Part shown: positions 35,055 to 45,693 of the stretch, in pieces
Layout: every line of letters begins with the position of its first letter
How positions within the stretch are numbered: position 1 is the first letter of the stretch
DNA from: Halarcobacter ebronensis
GTDB lineage: Bacteria; Campylobacterota; Campylobacteria; Campylobacterales; Arcobacteraceae
Reading direction: 5' to 3'
Length of the DNA stretch: 64,000 nt
NCBI RefSeq assembly: GCF_013201825.1
Contig: NZ_CP053836.1
Span: forward strand, 1,984,001-2,048,000
Program-made: the position numbers and the translations under genes
The notes under the pieces: model-generated
Told to the model about the DNA's origin: nothing
What the model saw: only the letters and a program-made list of their open reading frames with translations
Databases searched by the model: none

Positions 35055-37421
35055 GTGCTAAAAAACATTTCAATTAAAGCCAAATTGCTTTCAACAGTTA
35101 TAGGTTCTATTGTTTTGATTGCATTAATCTTATTAGTAGAAATGACTATTTCAATTAATAATGAAGTAACAACACTAAGCAAGGAGAGTGCAAAAGCTGC
35201 ATACAATGCAAAAGAGAAGGAACTAGAAAATTATGTCTCGTTGGCATATAAAACAGTTGAATCATATTATGCAAGAACAGCTGAAGATAAAATTCAAGAG
35301 GAAGTTGAAAGTTATTTAAAAGAACAAACCAATTATATTTTTTCTATTATAGAGGGGGAATATAATAAATATAAAAACACTTTATCTACAGAAGAGATGA
35401 AAAAAAGATTAAAATCGATTTTAAATGATGCAAAATTTGGTAAATCTGGCTATTTTTTTGTTTATGATCCAAATGGTGTAAATATATCATTGCCACCAAA
35501 ACCAGAATTAGAAGGGAAAAATCTATCCCATGTACAAGATAAGAATGGAGTATATATTATAAAAAGTTTGGTTGAACTTGGATTATCACCAAAAGGGGAA
35601 GGTTTTTTAAAATATTTATGGGATAAACCAGGGTTTAATAATCCTCAACCAAAAGTCTCTTATGTAAAAATGTTTAAACCTTTTAATTGGATTATAGGAA
35701 CAGGGGAATATATTGATAATGTTTCTGAAAAGATGAAACAAGAAGCTTTAAAAGCAATTACAGATATGAAATATGGGACAAATGGATATTTCTGGATAAA
35801 TGATTCTAACCATGTGGTAACAGCTCATGGAGCAAAGCCTGAACTTGTTGGGAAAAATATGTATGACCTAAAAGATTCAAAAGGAACATACCTATATAGA
35901 GAGATTGTAAAAGCAGGGAATGAGAACAAAAATGGTGGTTTGGTTAAATATTATTGGAGTATGCCAGAAAAAAAAGGAGATTTCTTAAAATTTTCATTTG
36001 TTAGAAAATTTGAACCTTGGGATATGATTATAGGTACAGGAGCTTATGTCTTTGATGTTGAAAATACAGTTAAAGAGATGAGAAAAACAACCGATGAAAA
36101 CCTAAGTGCCTTGATAATGAGAAATATAATTGCCATTTTTGTTATTATTGCTATTATCTCAGTTTTAGCTGTAATATTAATGAAAAAACTACTCTTTAAC
36201 CCATTGGAAAATTTCCAAGTGGGATTATTAAACTTCTTTAAATATATAAATAAAGAACAAAGTCATATAGATCTATTAAAAATTGAAGCAAATGATGAGA
36301 TAGGAAAAATGTCTGCAATTATAAATCAAAATATTGATAAATCAAAAACAATAATTGAACAAGATAATAAATTGATTGGTGAAGTAAAAGAGATTGTTAA
36401 TCATGTTGGAAATGGTTATATTGATAAAAAAATCAAAGGTTCAACAAATAATGAATCTTTAGAGGAGTTAAAATCTCTACTTAATAATATGCTTGAAAAC
36501 CTTCAATCACTTGTTGGAACAAATATTAATGCACTAACAGAAGTATTAGAAAAATATGCTTCTAGAGATTTTACTCAAAAAATCAACTCTAAAGATAGTG
36601 GTAAGATTGGTACAAGTATTATTAATATGCATGATATGATTACAAAAATTTTGCAAGATAATCAAAAAGATGGTCTTCTATTAAAAAATAAATCTGAAGA
36701 GTTAAGTTCAAATGTAAAAACTTTAAGTGACAATGCAACTTCTCAAGCTGCTTCACTTGAAGAGACTGCTGCCTCAATAGAAGAGATTACAGGAAATATT
36801 AAACAAACAAATGAAAAAGCACAACAGATGTTAAATATTTCAGCAGAAACAAAATCTTCTGCTAATACAGGTAAAGATTTAGCAAGTAAAACTGCAAAAT
36901 CAATGGATGAGATAAATGAAACAGTTATGAATATTAACGAAGCAATTACAGTAATTGACCAAATTGCATTTCAAACAAATATTCTTTCACTTAATGCAGC
37001 TGTTGAAGCTGCAACTGCTGGTGAAGCTGGAAAAGGTTTTGCTGTTGTTGCCCAAGAGGTTAGAAATCTAGCAAGTAGATCTGCTGAAGCAGCTAAAGAG
37101 ATTAAAGATTTAGTTGAAAATGCTACAGTTAAAGCAGCAGAAGGTAAAAATATTAGTTCATCAATGATTAAAGGATTTACAGAACTTGAATCAAAAATTG
37201 CAAATACAAACAATCTAATTGATGATGTTACAAATGCAGCAAAAGAGCAAAATCTAGGGATGACACAAATTAGTGATGCAATAAATCAACTTGATAGATT
37301 TACTCAAGAAAATGCTGCTATTGCAGACAAAACAAATACTATTGCGCAAGAGACAAATAGAGTCTCTTTAGATATAGTAGATAATGTAAATATGAATGAT
37401 TTTGAAGGGAAAGTTGAATAA
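35055..37421 (+). CDS. Methyl-accepting chemotaxis protein with double Cache sensor (GTG start)
   Basis: This 788-residue chemoreceptor starts at GTG with AAGGA 8 nt upstream. It has a membrane helix at about 10-30, two tandem Cache_2 modules ([21 protein letters not shown] and [21 protein letters not shown]), a second helix at about 355-375, a HAMP-like linker and the signalling domain with the hairpin tip [17 protein letters not shown]. It ends FEGKVE without a CheR-binding pentapeptide. Cache_2 sensors usually bind small organic acids; the ligand is unknown. A Fur-box-like site lies upstream. Confidence 0.93.
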   Translation: MLKNISIKAKLLSTVIGSIVLIALILLVEMTISINNEVTTLSKESAKAAYNAKEKELENYVSLAYKTVESYYARTAEDKIQEEVESYLKEQTNYIFSIIEGEYNKYKNTLSTEEMKKRLKSILNDAKFGKSGYFFVYDPNGVNISLPPKPELEGKNLSHVQDKNGVYIIKSLVELGLSPKGEGFLKYLWDKPGFNNPQPKVSYVKMFKPFNWIIGTGEYIDNVSEKMKQEALKAITDMKYGTNGYFWINDSNHVVTAHGAKPELVGKNMYDLKDSKGTYLYREIVKAGNENKNGGLVKYYWSMPEKKGDFLKFSFVRKFEPWDMIIGTGAYVFDVENTVKEMRKTTDENLSALIMRNIIAIFVIIAIISVLAVILMKKLLFNPLENFQVGLLNFFKYINKEQSHIDLLKIEANDEIGKMSAIINQNIDKSKTIIEQDNKLIGEVKEIVNHVGNGYIDKKIKGSTNNESLEELKSLLNNMLENLQSLVGTNINALTEVLEKYASRDFTQKINSKDSGKIGTSIINMHDMITKILQDNQKDGLLLKNKSEELSSNVKTLSDNATSQAASLEETAASIEEITGNIKQTNEKAQQMLNISAETKSSANTGKDLASKTAKSMDEINETVMNINEAITVIDQIAFQTNILSLNAAVEAATAGEAGKGFAVVAQEVRNLASRSAEAAKEIKDLVENATVKAAEGKNISSSMIKGFTELESKIANTNNLIDDVTNAAKEQNLGMTQISDAINQLDRFTQENAAIADKTNTIAQETNRVSLDIVDNVNMNDFEGKVE

Positions 37422-37430
37422 ACTTTCTCT

Positions 37431-37436
37431 TATAAT
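37431..37436 (+). promoter_or_regulatory. -10 box directly before the aat start, with hairpin over the receptor stop
   Basis: TATAAT ends 5 nt before the aat ATG (37442), so the transcript would have essentially no leader; no ribosome binding site is visible. Just upstream GAAAGTT (37409-37415) pairs with AACTTTC (37421-37427) across the chemoreceptor stop codon, which may act as a weak terminator. Confidence 0.45.
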
Positions 37437-37441
37437 AAGCA

Positions 37442-38110
37442 ATGGAATTATTAGATAAAAAAAACAAAATCTATTTATTAGATGACAACAACCACGATTT
37501 CCCTACACTTGAAATGATGAAAGATGATTTAGTTGCAGTGGGTGGAGATTTCCATCCACAAAGATTGATTAATGCATACAAAAATGGAATATTCCCTTGG
37601 TTTATTGATGATTACAACTACATTCATTGGTTCTCTCCAAAAAAAAGAATGGTTCTTTTTCCAAATGAATTCAAACTCTCAAAAAGTCTTAAAAGAACAA
37701 TCAATAACAAAGGTTATATTGTAAAAACAAATGAAAACTTTGAAGAGGTTATGCGAAACTGTTCAAATATAAAAAGAAAACATGAAGATGAAACATGGAT
37801 TGATGAGAACTTCATAATAGCCTATACAAATCTTAATAAACTTGATTTTGCATACTCAATTGAATGTTATTTAGATGAAGAGCTTGTTGGGGGACTTTAT
37901 GGTGTTATGATAAATGACATTTTTTGTGGAGAGAGTATGTTTGCAAAACAAAAAGATGCTTCCAAAGTAGCTTTGTATCATCTATGTAATCAAGCTGAAC
38001 AAAATGGAATAAAATTAATAGACTGTCAAGTTTATAACAAACATTTAGCCTCTTTAGGAGCAAAAGAGATTCCTAGGGAAGAGTATATAAAACTACTAAA
38101 AAACTCTTAA
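37442..38110 (+). CDS. aat: Leucyl/phenylalanyl-tRNA-protein transferase
   Basis: This 222-residue N-end-rule enzyme transfers Leu or Phe to proteins with N-terminal Arg or Lys, marking them for ClpS/ClpAP. Family motifs are LVAVGGDFHPQRLINAYKNGIFPWF, HWFSPKKRMVL, DETWIDENFIIAYTNL, SIECYLDEELVGGLYGV and FCGESMFAKQKDASKVAL. The start appears leaderless. Confidence 0.95.
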   Translation: MELLDKKNKIYLLDDNNHDFPTLEMMKDDLVAVGGDFHPQRLINAYKNGIFPWFIDDYNYIHWFSPKKRMVLFPNEFKLSKSLKRTINNKGYIVKTNENFEEVMRNCSNIKRKHEDETWIDENFIIAYTNLNKLDFAYSIECYLDEELVGGLYGVMINDIFCGESMFAKQKDASKVALYHLCNQAEQNGIKLIDCQVYNKHLASLGAKEIPREEYIKLLKNS

Positions 38111-38155
38111 ACCATTTAATTTTTTTCTTTTGCAAAAATTTTATTTAACAGTAGT

Positions 38156-38161
38156 TATAAT
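38156..38161 (+). promoter_or_regulatory. -10 box upstream of the methyltransferase gene
   Basis: TATAAT at 38156-38161 predicts a transcription start near 38168. A GAGAG ribosome binding site then precedes the ATG at 38185, so this is a conventional short leader, in contrast to the aat promoter. Confidence 0.5.
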
Positions 38162-38184
38162 AGAAAAAACTACAAAGAGAGAAA

Positions 38185-38757
38185 ATGGCACTAGAAGATA
38201 GACTTAAATGGGATAAAAAATACGAAACAACTCCTGCTCTACTTGAAAAAAGAGAGGCAAGTGCAAAACTTAAAGAGATTATTGATCTTGTAAAAGGTAA
38301 CAAAGCTTTAGATGTTGCATGTGGAACAGGAAGAAACTCAATTTTTCTAGCAAGTAAAGGGTTTGTTGTAGATGCAATTGATATTTCTGAAGTTGCTTTG
38401 GAAAATTTAAATAGAAAAGATTATAGAAATATTACTACAAAACAAGTTGATTTAGATGAATTTACACCTGCAAAAGAGAGTTATGATTTAATAGTTCAAA
38501 CAAATTTTTTGGATAGAAAACTTATTCCTAGCCTTGCAAAAGCATTGAAAAAAGAGGGAATTTTGCTAATTGAAACCTATATGGAAGATGAGATTAATGA
38601 AAAACCACCATCAAACTCTGAATTTTTATTAAAAAAAGAGGAGTTGAAATCTTTTTTTGATGATAATTTTGAAGTTTTAGATTATGTTGAATTTTTAAAC
38701 GAAAGTCATGAAATTTATAAAATGATGAAACAATTAATTGTAGTAAAGAGAAAATAA
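38185..38757 (+). CDS. Class I SAM-dependent methyltransferase, TehB-like
   Basis: This 190-residue enzyme opens with RLKWDKKYETTPALLEKREAS, as in many small-molecule methyltransferases, and has the SAM-binding ALDVACGTGRNSIFLASKGF followed by acidic VDAIDIS. It resembles TehB/thiopurine-type enzymes; detoxification of tellurite, thiols or halides is possible but unproven. It converges on the chemoreceptor gene. Confidence 0.82.
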   Translation: MALEDRLKWDKKYETTPALLEKREASAKLKEIIDLVKGNKALDVACGTGRNSIFLASKGFVVDAIDISEVALENLNRKDYRNITTKQVDLDEFTPAKESYDLIVQTNFLDRKLIPSLAKALKKEGILLIETYMEDEINEKPPSNSEFLLKKEELKSFFDDNFEVLDYVEFLNESHEIYKMMKQLIVVKRK

Positions 38758-38770
38758 TTCTCTATTACTA

Positions 38771-41023
38771 CTAAAAACTTTCCCACTCATCATCTTTGTT
38801 ATTGATTGGTTCAAATTTTTTATCTTTGTTATTTACCTTAGTATTTTCTTTGTTTTTTTCTTTATGAGTCTCTTTTAGCTCTTCTTTTTTAGGTGTTTTT
38901 GTGCTAACACTTTTTTTACTCTCATGTATAGTGTTTTTCCCTTCAAACTCTTTTTTATTTGCATCTTCAATAATCTCTTTTGCAATAACAGCAGTTGCAC
39001 TTGCAATCTCTTGTGTTTGTCCTGCAATTACAGCATTTTGTTGAGTTTGTTGATCTAAAGAGTTAATTGCATCATTTATTTGTCTTATTCCTGTTAATTG
39101 CTCTTTACTTGCTGTTTCAACACTAGAGATTAAAGAGATTGTTTTTGATACATTCTCATTTAAACTGTTATACCCTTTTATCATAGTATCTGCAATTGAT
39201 TTACCGCTGTTTGCTTTAATATTTGCATTTTCAACAAGATTTTTTATCTCTTTAGCTGCTTCAGCAGATCTACTTGCTAGATTTCTAACCTCTTGGGCAA
39301 CAACAGCAAAACCTTTTCCAGCTTCTCCAGCAGTTGCAGCTTCTACAGCCGCATTAAGTGAAAGAATATTTGTTTGAAATGCAATTTGGTCAATTACTGT
39401 AATTGCATCATTTATTGCTGTTACTTCATTGTTTATTTCATCCATAGAAATAGTTGTTTGTGTTGCAAGTTTTTCCCCTTGAGAGGCTGCACTATTTAAC
39501 TCATTTGCATATTTTGCCATTTGTGCTATTGTTTCTGTATTGTGTGTCACATTACTAGTAATCTCTTCAAGAGCTGCTGCTGTCTCTTCAAGTGCAACTG
39601 CAGCTTTATTTGAGTTAGTATTTAATATTTTTGTATTCTCAAAAAGTATGTTACTAGAGTCATTAATTTGAACACCATTTTTTTTGTTATCCACTAAAAT
39701 AGCAGTAATTGCATTACCTAAAGAGTTAACTCCAGTTGCCAACTCTAATATATGCTCTTTTAAACCTTCCATTGGGACTCTATTTAAAAAATTACTATTA
39801 GAATATTGCTCTAAAATATCCAATATTGTTGTAATATTTCTTTCTAAATTTGTACCCATTTTGTTTATTAAAGTAGTAAGCTCTTTTAATGATGGGTTTG
39901 AAGATGAAACTTCAACTTTTTTTGCAAAGGCACCCTTTTCAAACTCTGATAATACTTCAATTGTATTATTTATTGTTTTTCTGTCTTCTTCTATAGATGC
40001 TTTTATCTTATTAATATTTTCATTAACTACAGTTGACATTATTCCAACCTCATCATAGTTATTTGCATCTAAAGGTTTAACTTCATGTATCTCTCTATTT
40101 AAGTATTTAAAGAAAGTCAAAAGTCCACTTTGGAAATTTTCCAATCTATGTGCAACACTTCTTGAGATTATCAAAGAGAAAATAACAATTAATAAAATTA
40201 CAACAAAAGAGACGACCAAAGCTACAATTTTTGTTTTATCAATTGCTTTTTCGACTACAATAGTAACTTCATCACTCATTTTAACAAGTAACTGCTCTGT
40301 TTTATGAATAGTTTGTCTCATTTTTCCTTGGATTCCAACTTTGCTATTAAGCCCTAACTCTTTTTCTGCTTCAACCAATGAAATAAAATCTCTTTTATAA
40401 TTAACCAAGAAACCCTTAATATCTTCATCAAGCAAATCACTTCTATTTAATAGTCCATCAACTATTTGGGTAAACTTATCAACATATTTTAAATCTTTTC
40501 TTAGCATAAAATCTTTCTCTTGTTTCCTTAAGTCATAAACTATTGACAACAATTCATGATTTTTTGATTTTTTTGCACCCTCTTGAACTTTATGTACTGC
40601 ATCCCTTAAACTTCCATATAGTCCATCATTATGAGTCAAACCTATTTTTTGTTGCATTGCAATTAATTCAAAAAATATACCTTTGTACTCTTCAATTACT
40701 TTTTTGAAATTTTCAACTTCAGCTATATCAATAGAGTTTTCTTTTAAATCTTTTTCCAAAAGAGCTATATTTTGCTCTAATTGTTTAACATTTGTAGAGA
40801 ACTCCTCTTTATACTTTAACTCTTTTCTAGCAAGGAAATCCTTCTCATTTCTTCTTAACATCAACATACTAGTATCTAACTCTTCAATTAATGTTTTTGA
40901 GCTACTTAATGAATATATTGTTGAAACTGATTGAAAAAGAAGTAAACTCAAAACAATTAAACCAAAAATTGAGAGCCCAGCTAGTATGTACAGCTTGATT
41001 TTTATCGAGATTTTGTTTAACAT
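38771..41023 (-). CDS. Methyl-accepting chemotaxis protein with helical-bundle sensor and C-terminal docking tail
   Basis: This 750-residue receptor starts at the ATG at 41023, with AAAGG 6 nt upstream; a TTG two codons earlier would sit on that site. It has a membrane helix at about 8-30 and a helical periplasmic domain in which the motif [12 protein letters not shown](E/D)LKY appears twice (second copy [16 protein letters not shown]), as in HBM sensors. A second helix (about 265-290) and a signalling domain with the same tip as the receptor at 35055 follow. A Lys/Glu-rich linker leads to the terminal EWESF, like the NWETF CheR/CheB tether of E. coli Tar. Confidence 0.92.
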   Translation of the reverse strand: MLNKISIKIKLYILAGLSIFGLIVLSLLLFQSVSTIYSLSSSKTLIEELDTSMLMLRRNEKDFLARKELKYKEEFSTNVKQLEQNIALLEKDLKENSIDIAEVENFKKVIEEYKGIFFELIAMQQKIGLTHNDGLYGSLRDAVHKVQEGAKKSKNHELLSIVYDLRKQEKDFMLRKDLKYVDKFTQIVDGLLNRSDLLDEDIKGFLVNYKRDFISLVEAEKELGLNSKVGIQGKMRQTIHKTEQLLVKMSDEVTIVVEKAIDKTKIVALVVSFVVILLIVIFSLIISRSVAHRLENFQSGLLTFFKYLNREIHEVKPLDANNYDEVGIMSTVVNENINKIKASIEEDRKTINNTIEVLSEFEKGAFAKKVEVSSSNPSLKELTTLINKMGTNLERNITTILDILEQYSNSNFLNRVPMEGLKEHILELATGVNSLGNAITAILVDNKKNGVQINDSSNILFENTKILNTNSNKAAVALEETAAALEEITSNVTHNTETIAQMAKYANELNSAASQGEKLATQTTISMDEINNEVTAINDAITVIDQIAFQTNILSLNAAVEAATAGEAGKGFAVVAQEVRNLASRSAEAAKEIKNLVENANIKANSGKSIADTMIKGYNSLNENVSKTISLISSVETASKEQLTGIRQINDAINSLDQQTQQNAVIAGQTQEIASATAVIAKEIIEDANKKEFEGKNTIHESKKSVSTKTPKKEELKETHKEKNKENTKVNNKDKKFEPINNKDDEWESF

Positions 41024-41236
41024 TATCAACCTTTTTAATTTTTCTTAATTTTACCTGAATTCTTAATATTTTTTTTTAAAATACTGTTTAATATTTATAA
41101 TTTATTATACTTTTATAATTTCTTACTTATTCGATATATATGGCTTTTATGCGGTATTAAAAAATAATAATTAACTTTCAATTTACCAGTTATTTTTACA
41201 ATTTCATTATCAATGATTTTAATAAAAAGGTGGATT

Positions 41237-43033
41237 ATGTTAAAGGATCAACTATTTGATATATCTCATATTCATGAAGCATACAAAAAAGGTATAAAAG
41301 CTGAAGAGATTATTCAAGAAGTATATAGAAGAATAGAAGAGATTGCTGATAATGGGATTTTTATCTATCTAAACTCTAAAGAGGAAGTTTTAAAAGAAGT
41401 TTCATCTTTAGAAGAGATGGATTTAACAAAAAAACCATTATGGGGGATCCCTTTTGCAGTAAAAGATAATATAGATGTAAAAGATTTACCTACAACAGCT
41501 GCTTGTCCAGAGTATGAATATATAGCAAAAGAGGACGCTTTTGTTGTTAAACTTCTAAAAGAAGCGGGAGCTATTTGTATTGGTAAAACTAACCTTGACC
41601 AATTTGCAACTGGATTAGTGGGGGTTAGAACTCCTTATGAAGTTCCAAAAAATGCTGTTGATTCATCTATTGTTCCTGGTGGTTCAAGCTCTGGTTCTGC
41701 TGTTTGTGTATCACATCAAATTGTTAGTTTTTCGTTAGGAACAGATACAGCTGGTTCAGGTAGAGTTCCTGCTGCACTTAATAATATTGTAGGATTTAAA
41801 CCAACTTTAGGAACCTTATCAAAACAAGGTGTAGTTCCTGCTTGTCTTACTTTGGATACAATTTCCATCTTTGCTCTTACAATCGATGATGCAACAAAAC
41901 TATTTGATATTACTTCAAAATATAATGTAAAAGATCCCTACTCTATAAAAAAAGAAGAGAAATATCCTAAAAACTCTTCAAATCTTACAGTCGCAATTCC
42001 AAATAAAAACTCAATGATTTTTTATGAAGATAGTTTTGAAGAGAAATCTTATAAAAAAACTGTTGAACTAATTAAAAAAAGAGGTTTTTTTATAAAAGAG
42101 ATAGATTTAGAACCATTTTTTGAAGTGGGTGAACTTTTATATGAAGGTTCTTGGGTTGCAGAGAGATATACAGTTATAGGAAATCTAATAGAGAGTTCTC
42201 CTGAAAAAATTCTTGAGATAACAAGAAACATCATCTCAAAAGCAAAAAACTTTTCATCTAGTGATGTTTACAGAGATATTTATAAATTAAACAAACTAAA
42301 AAGAGAGATTGAGCTTATTATGGAAGATGTTGATCTTTTAGCTCTTCCAACTATTCCAAGACCTTATAGTGTACAAGATTTAAAAGATGAACCTATTGTT
42401 GCAAACTCAAGATTAGGTTTATATACAAAATTTGTAAATTTATTAAACTTTAGCGCCATAGCTTTTCCTGTTGAAAAAAGAGAAGATGGTTTTGCAAGTG
42501 GAATAACAGCAATGTCAACTGCACATAAAGAGTCAGTTTTGGTTGAGTTTTCAAAAGAGTTACAAGAAGAGATGACTCTTTATTATGGAAATTCTAATCA
42601 AAAAATAGTGACAAAAAGAAAAGAGGAAAAAACTCTAAAAAACAATGAAATAGAGATTGCAGTTGTTGGTGCACATATGAGTGGTATGGCACTAAATGGT
42701 GAACTTCTAAAACTAAATTCAAGATTTTTATACAAAACAAAAACAGCTAAAAAATACAAATTTTATAAACTTCAAGGGGATTTGCCAATAAGACCAGGAC
42801 TTGTAAAAGTAAAAGATGGTGTTGCTATTGAGTTAGAAGTTTGGGCAATGCCTTTGGAAAACTTTGGAGCTTTTGAAAAAACTATTCCTTCCCCTTTGTG
42901 TATTGGAACAATTGAGCTTGAAGACTCAAAAGAGGTAAAAGGGTTTTTATGTGAATCATATGCAATTGAAACTGCAACTGATATTTCACAATTTGGTGGT
43001 TTTAGAACTTATTTAAATTCAATTTCAAAATAA
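41237..43033 (+). CDS. atzF: Allophanate hydrolase
   Basis: This is a two-domain enzyme of 598 residues. The start at 41237 follows AAAGGTGG by 3-4 nt; an earlier in-frame ATG at 41213 has no ribosome binding site. The amidase-signature domain has the triad Lys76 (FAVKDNID), Ser150 (GGSSSGS) and Ser174 (DTAGSGRVPA), with the 74/24 spacing of known AtzF. The C-terminal domain (from about 475: IAVVGAHMSGMALNGEL, EVWAMPLENFG, VKGFLCESYA, ISQFGGFRTYL) is the AtzF-specific one. The reaction turns allophanate into ammonia and CO2. It heads an operon with a family 5 ABC importer. Confidence 0.93.
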   Translation: MLKDQLFDISHIHEAYKKGIKAEEIIQEVYRRIEEIADNGIFIYLNSKEEVLKEVSSLEEMDLTKKPLWGIPFAVKDNIDVKDLPTTAACPEYEYIAKEDAFVVKLLKEAGAICIGKTNLDQFATGLVGVRTPYEVPKNAVDSSIVPGGSSSGSAVCVSHQIVSFSLGTDTAGSGRVPAALNNIVGFKPTLGTLSKQGVVPACLTLDTISIFALTIDDATKLFDITSKYNVKDPYSIKKEEKYPKNSSNLTVAIPNKNSMIFYEDSFEEKSYKKTVELIKKRGFFIKEIDLEPFFEVGELLYEGSWVAERYTVIGNLIESSPEKILEITRNIISKAKNFSSSDVYRDIYKLNKLKREIELIMEDVDLLALPTIPRPYSVQDLKDEPIVANSRLGLYTKFVNLLNFSAIAFPVEKREDGFASGITAMSTAHKESVLVEFSKELQEEMTLYYGNSNQKIVTKRKEEKTLKNNEIEIAVVGAHMSGMALNGELLKLNSRFLYKTKTAKKYKFYKLQGDLPIRPGLVKVKDGVAIELEVWAMPLENFGAFEKTIPSPLCIGTIELEDSKEVKGFLCESYAIETATDISQFGGFRTYLNSISK

Positions 43034-43043
43034 AGGAAAAATT

Positions 43044-44657
43044 ATGGAAAGAAGAGATTTTATGAGAGTAGCGGCAGCAGCTTCTGTATTGCCATTTTTA
43101 AGATATTTACCAACAGAAGCACATGCAGCTTCTAGAGATGGAGTTTTAGTTATTGTTTCAGGACATACAATTAATAGTTTAGATTTACATAGACAAGGTA
43201 CAAATAGACCTAGTTATGAAGTAACAGTAAACATCTATGATAGACTTGTAAGATTTGGTCTTAAAACATTAGCAGATGGAACAATCTCTTATGACTCAAC
43301 AAAAATTGAACCTCAAATTGCAAAATCATGGGAGTTTTCAGAAGATAGAAAATCAATCACATTTAAAATTGATGAAAGGGCAAAATTTTGGGATGGAACA
43401 CCAGTAACTGCCCATGATGTAAAATGGTCATTTGATAGAGCTGTAAGTTTAGGTGGTTTTCCAACTGTACAAATGAAAGCTGGTTCTATGAGTGATCCTA
43501 AACAGTTTGTTGTTGTTGATGATATGACTTTTAGAATTGATACACTAATTGCTTCTAAACTAACACTTCCAGATTTAGCTGTTCCAATTCCATTTATTAT
43601 TAATTCAAAAGTAGCTAAACAACACGCAACTGCAAAAGATCCTTGGGCAACTGAGTATCTACACAAAACTCCTGCTGGTTCAGGTCCATATAAAATTGCA
43701 AGATGGGATGCTGGGCAACAGTATGTTTATGAGAGAAATGACGACTATGAAGTAGGTACAAAACCTGCAATTAAAAGAGTAATTGTAAGGGAAGTTCCTT
43801 CAGCTTCTACAAGAAGAGCTTTACTTGAAAGAAAAGACGCTGACCTTTATACAGATGTTCCGCCAAAAGATGTAAAAGAGTTTAAAGAGCAAGGGAAAAT
43901 AAAAGTTTCAGGTGCTCCTGTTGATAACTGCTTACATGTTTTAGGATTAAATGTAAAATATAAACCCTTTGACAATAAAAAAGTTAGACAAGCTATTGCT
44001 TATGCACTTCCATACAAAGAGATTTTATCTTCAGGAGCTTATGGCAGAGGGGAAGTTATGTTTGGAGCAAAAGAGACAAAACCTTCAACAATAAAATGGC
44101 CACAACCTTTCCCTTATGATACAAATATAGAAAAAGCTAAAAAACTACTTGAAGAGGCTGGATTTAAAGATGGTTTTGAAACAACACTATCTTATAACCT
44201 TGGAATGGCTGATTGGGAAGAACCAACTGCTCTTTTAATTCAAGAAGCACTCAAAAAAATCGGTATAAAAGTCAAACTTGACAAAATCCCTGGGGCAAAT
44301 TGGAGAACAGCAGCTTTAGTTGAAAAAAGACTTCCAATGCACTTAGAGAATTTTGGTGGATGGTTAAATTATCCTGATTATTACTTTTTCTGGGCATATC
44401 AATATGGACATCTATTTAACTCATCAAACTATAAAAATGAAGAGATGGAAACCCTTGTTGAAAAAACACTTCATATGGAAGTAAATAATCCAGAGTACGA
44501 AAAACTAATTAAACAGATGATAGAGATTGCATTCGAAGATGTTCCTAGAATTCCCCTTTATCAACCATATTTAGATGCTGCAATGCAAAAAAATGTTGAT
44601 GGATACTCTTCTTGGTTCCATAGACAATTGGATTGTAGTACATTAACAAAATCGTAA
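43044..44657 (+). CDS. Tat-exported family 5 solute-binding protein of the atzF locus
   Basis: This periplasmic binding protein of 537 residues belongs to the peptide/nickel class. It starts with a Tat-like signal (MERRDFMRVAAAASVLPFL, cleavage after AHA), unusual since most such proteins use Sec. SBP_bac_5 motifs follow: PQIAKSWEFSEDRKSITFKI, AKFWDGTPVTAHDVKWSFDRA, GSGPYKIARWD and KVRQAIAYALPYKEIL. It lies 10 nt after atzF with AAGGAAA as ribosome binding site. The ligand is probably the source compound for AtzF or another amide-containing solute; this is inferred from context. Confidence 0.9.
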   Translation: MERRDFMRVAAAASVLPFLRYLPTEAHAASRDGVLVIVSGHTINSLDLHRQGTNRPSYEVTVNIYDRLVRFGLKTLADGTISYDSTKIEPQIAKSWEFSEDRKSITFKIDERAKFWDGTPVTAHDVKWSFDRAVSLGGFPTVQMKAGSMSDPKQFVVVDDMTFRIDTLIASKLTLPDLAVPIPFIINSKVAKQHATAKDPWATEYLHKTPAGSGPYKIARWDAGQQYVYERNDDYEVGTKPAIKRVIVREVPSASTRRALLERKDADLYTDVPPKDVKEFKEQGKIKVSGAPVDNCLHVLGLNVKYKPFDNKKVRQAIAYALPYKEILSSGAYGRGEVMFGAKETKPSTIKWPQPFPYDTNIEKAKKLLEEAGFKDGFETTLSYNLGMADWEEPTALLIQEALKKIGIKVKLDKIPGANWRTAALVEKRLPMHLENFGGWLNYPDYYFFWAYQYGHLFNSSNYKNEEMETLVEKTLHMEVNNPEYEKLIKQMIEIAFEDVPRIPLYQPYLDAAMQKNVDGYSSWFHRQLDCSTLTKS

Positions 44658-44661
44658 AACA

Positions 44662-45684
44662 ATGAAAACAAAAATTGGACAAATAGTAAATAGATTATTA
44701 CAAGCAATACCCTCTATTATAGGTATTGTAATAATCTCATTTTTATTGACCAGATCTTTGCCAGGGGATCCAGCAGTATATTTTGCTGGAGCTATGGCAG
44801 ATGAAGAGTCAATACAACAAGTAAGAGTTGCTTTAGGTTTAGATAAGGGTTTGATTGAACAGTTTTTTATCTATATTCAAAATCTGACTCAAGGTAATTT
44901 AGGACTCTCTTTAAATACAGGTGTTTCTGTGCTTGAAGAGATTACAACAAGACTACCTGCCTCTTTGGAGTTAACATTTATTGGACTTGGTTTTGCAATT
45001 TTAGTTGCAATTCCTTTAGGTATTTTATCAGCAACAAAACCTGGCAGTTTTATTGATCATTTTACAAGAGTATTAGTAACAATGGGAGTATCTTTGCCAA
45101 CCTTTTTTACAGGATTGTTTTTGATATATGTTTTCTATTTTCTTTTAGGTGTAGCGCCCTCTCCTATTGGAAGACTTGATATTATATATCTATCTCCTCC
45201 ACATGTAACAGGATTTTATACTATTGATTCTTTACTAGCAAATGATATGGAGACTTTTATGGCTAGTGTTAAACAGCTTATTTTACCCTCTATTACTTTG
45301 GGAATATTTGCTTTAGCTCCAATTGCAAGAATGACAAGAGCTTCAATGATAAATGCTCTTTCAAGTGATTATGTAAGAACTGCAAAGGCAAATGGACTTC
45401 CACAAGGAATGATTTTAGTAACTTATGCCCTTAGAAACTCTTTGTTATCAATATTAACAACCCTTGGAATGGTTTTCTCATTTTTATTGGGTGCAAATGT
45501 TTTAGTTGAAAAAGTATTTTCATGGCCTGGTATTGGTTCTTTTGCTATAGAAGCTTTAGTTGCTTCTGATTATGCTGCTGTACAAGGTTTTGTCTTAACA
45601 ATGGCAATGCTTTTTGTGGTAGTAAATTTAATAATAGATATTGTTTTAACTCTTATTGACCCAAGAGTATCAATAGATAATTAA
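44662..45684 (+). CDS. ABC transporter permease, DppB type
   Basis: This 340-residue inner membrane permease has about six helices, the conserved SLPGDPAVYFAGAMADEES and GLDKGLIEQFF segments after the first helix, and the EAA loop ARMTRASMINALSSDYVRTAKANGLP that contacts the ATPase. FSWPGIGSFAIEAL near the end is typical. It follows the binding protein by 4 nt. Confidence 0.93.
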   Translation: MKTKIGQIVNRLLQAIPSIIGIVIISFLLTRSLPGDPAVYFAGAMADEESIQQVRVALGLDKGLIEQFFIYIQNLTQGNLGLSLNTGVSVLEEITTRLPASLELTFIGLGFAILVAIPLGILSATKPGSFIDHFTRVLVTMGVSLPTFFTGLFLIYVFYFLLGVAPSPIGRLDIIYLSPPHVTGFYTIDSLLANDMETFMASVKQLILPSITLGIFALAPIARMTRASMINALSSDYVRTAKANGLPQGMILVTYALRNSLLSILTTLGMVFSFLLGANVLVEKVFSWPGIGSFAIEALVASDYAAVQGFVLTMAMLFVVVNLIIDIVLTLIDPRVSIDN

Positions 45685-45693
45685 GGAATAAAT

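Noticed and set aside
36971-37213. Antisense frame across the chemoreceptor signalling tip
   Set aside because: It mirrors the highly conserved Ala/Glu-rich hairpin codons and has no start signals.
41131-41160. TGGCTTTTATGCGG as a sigma54 promoter for atzF
   Set aside because: The GG and GC are 7 nt apart instead of the 10 nt needed for -24/-12.
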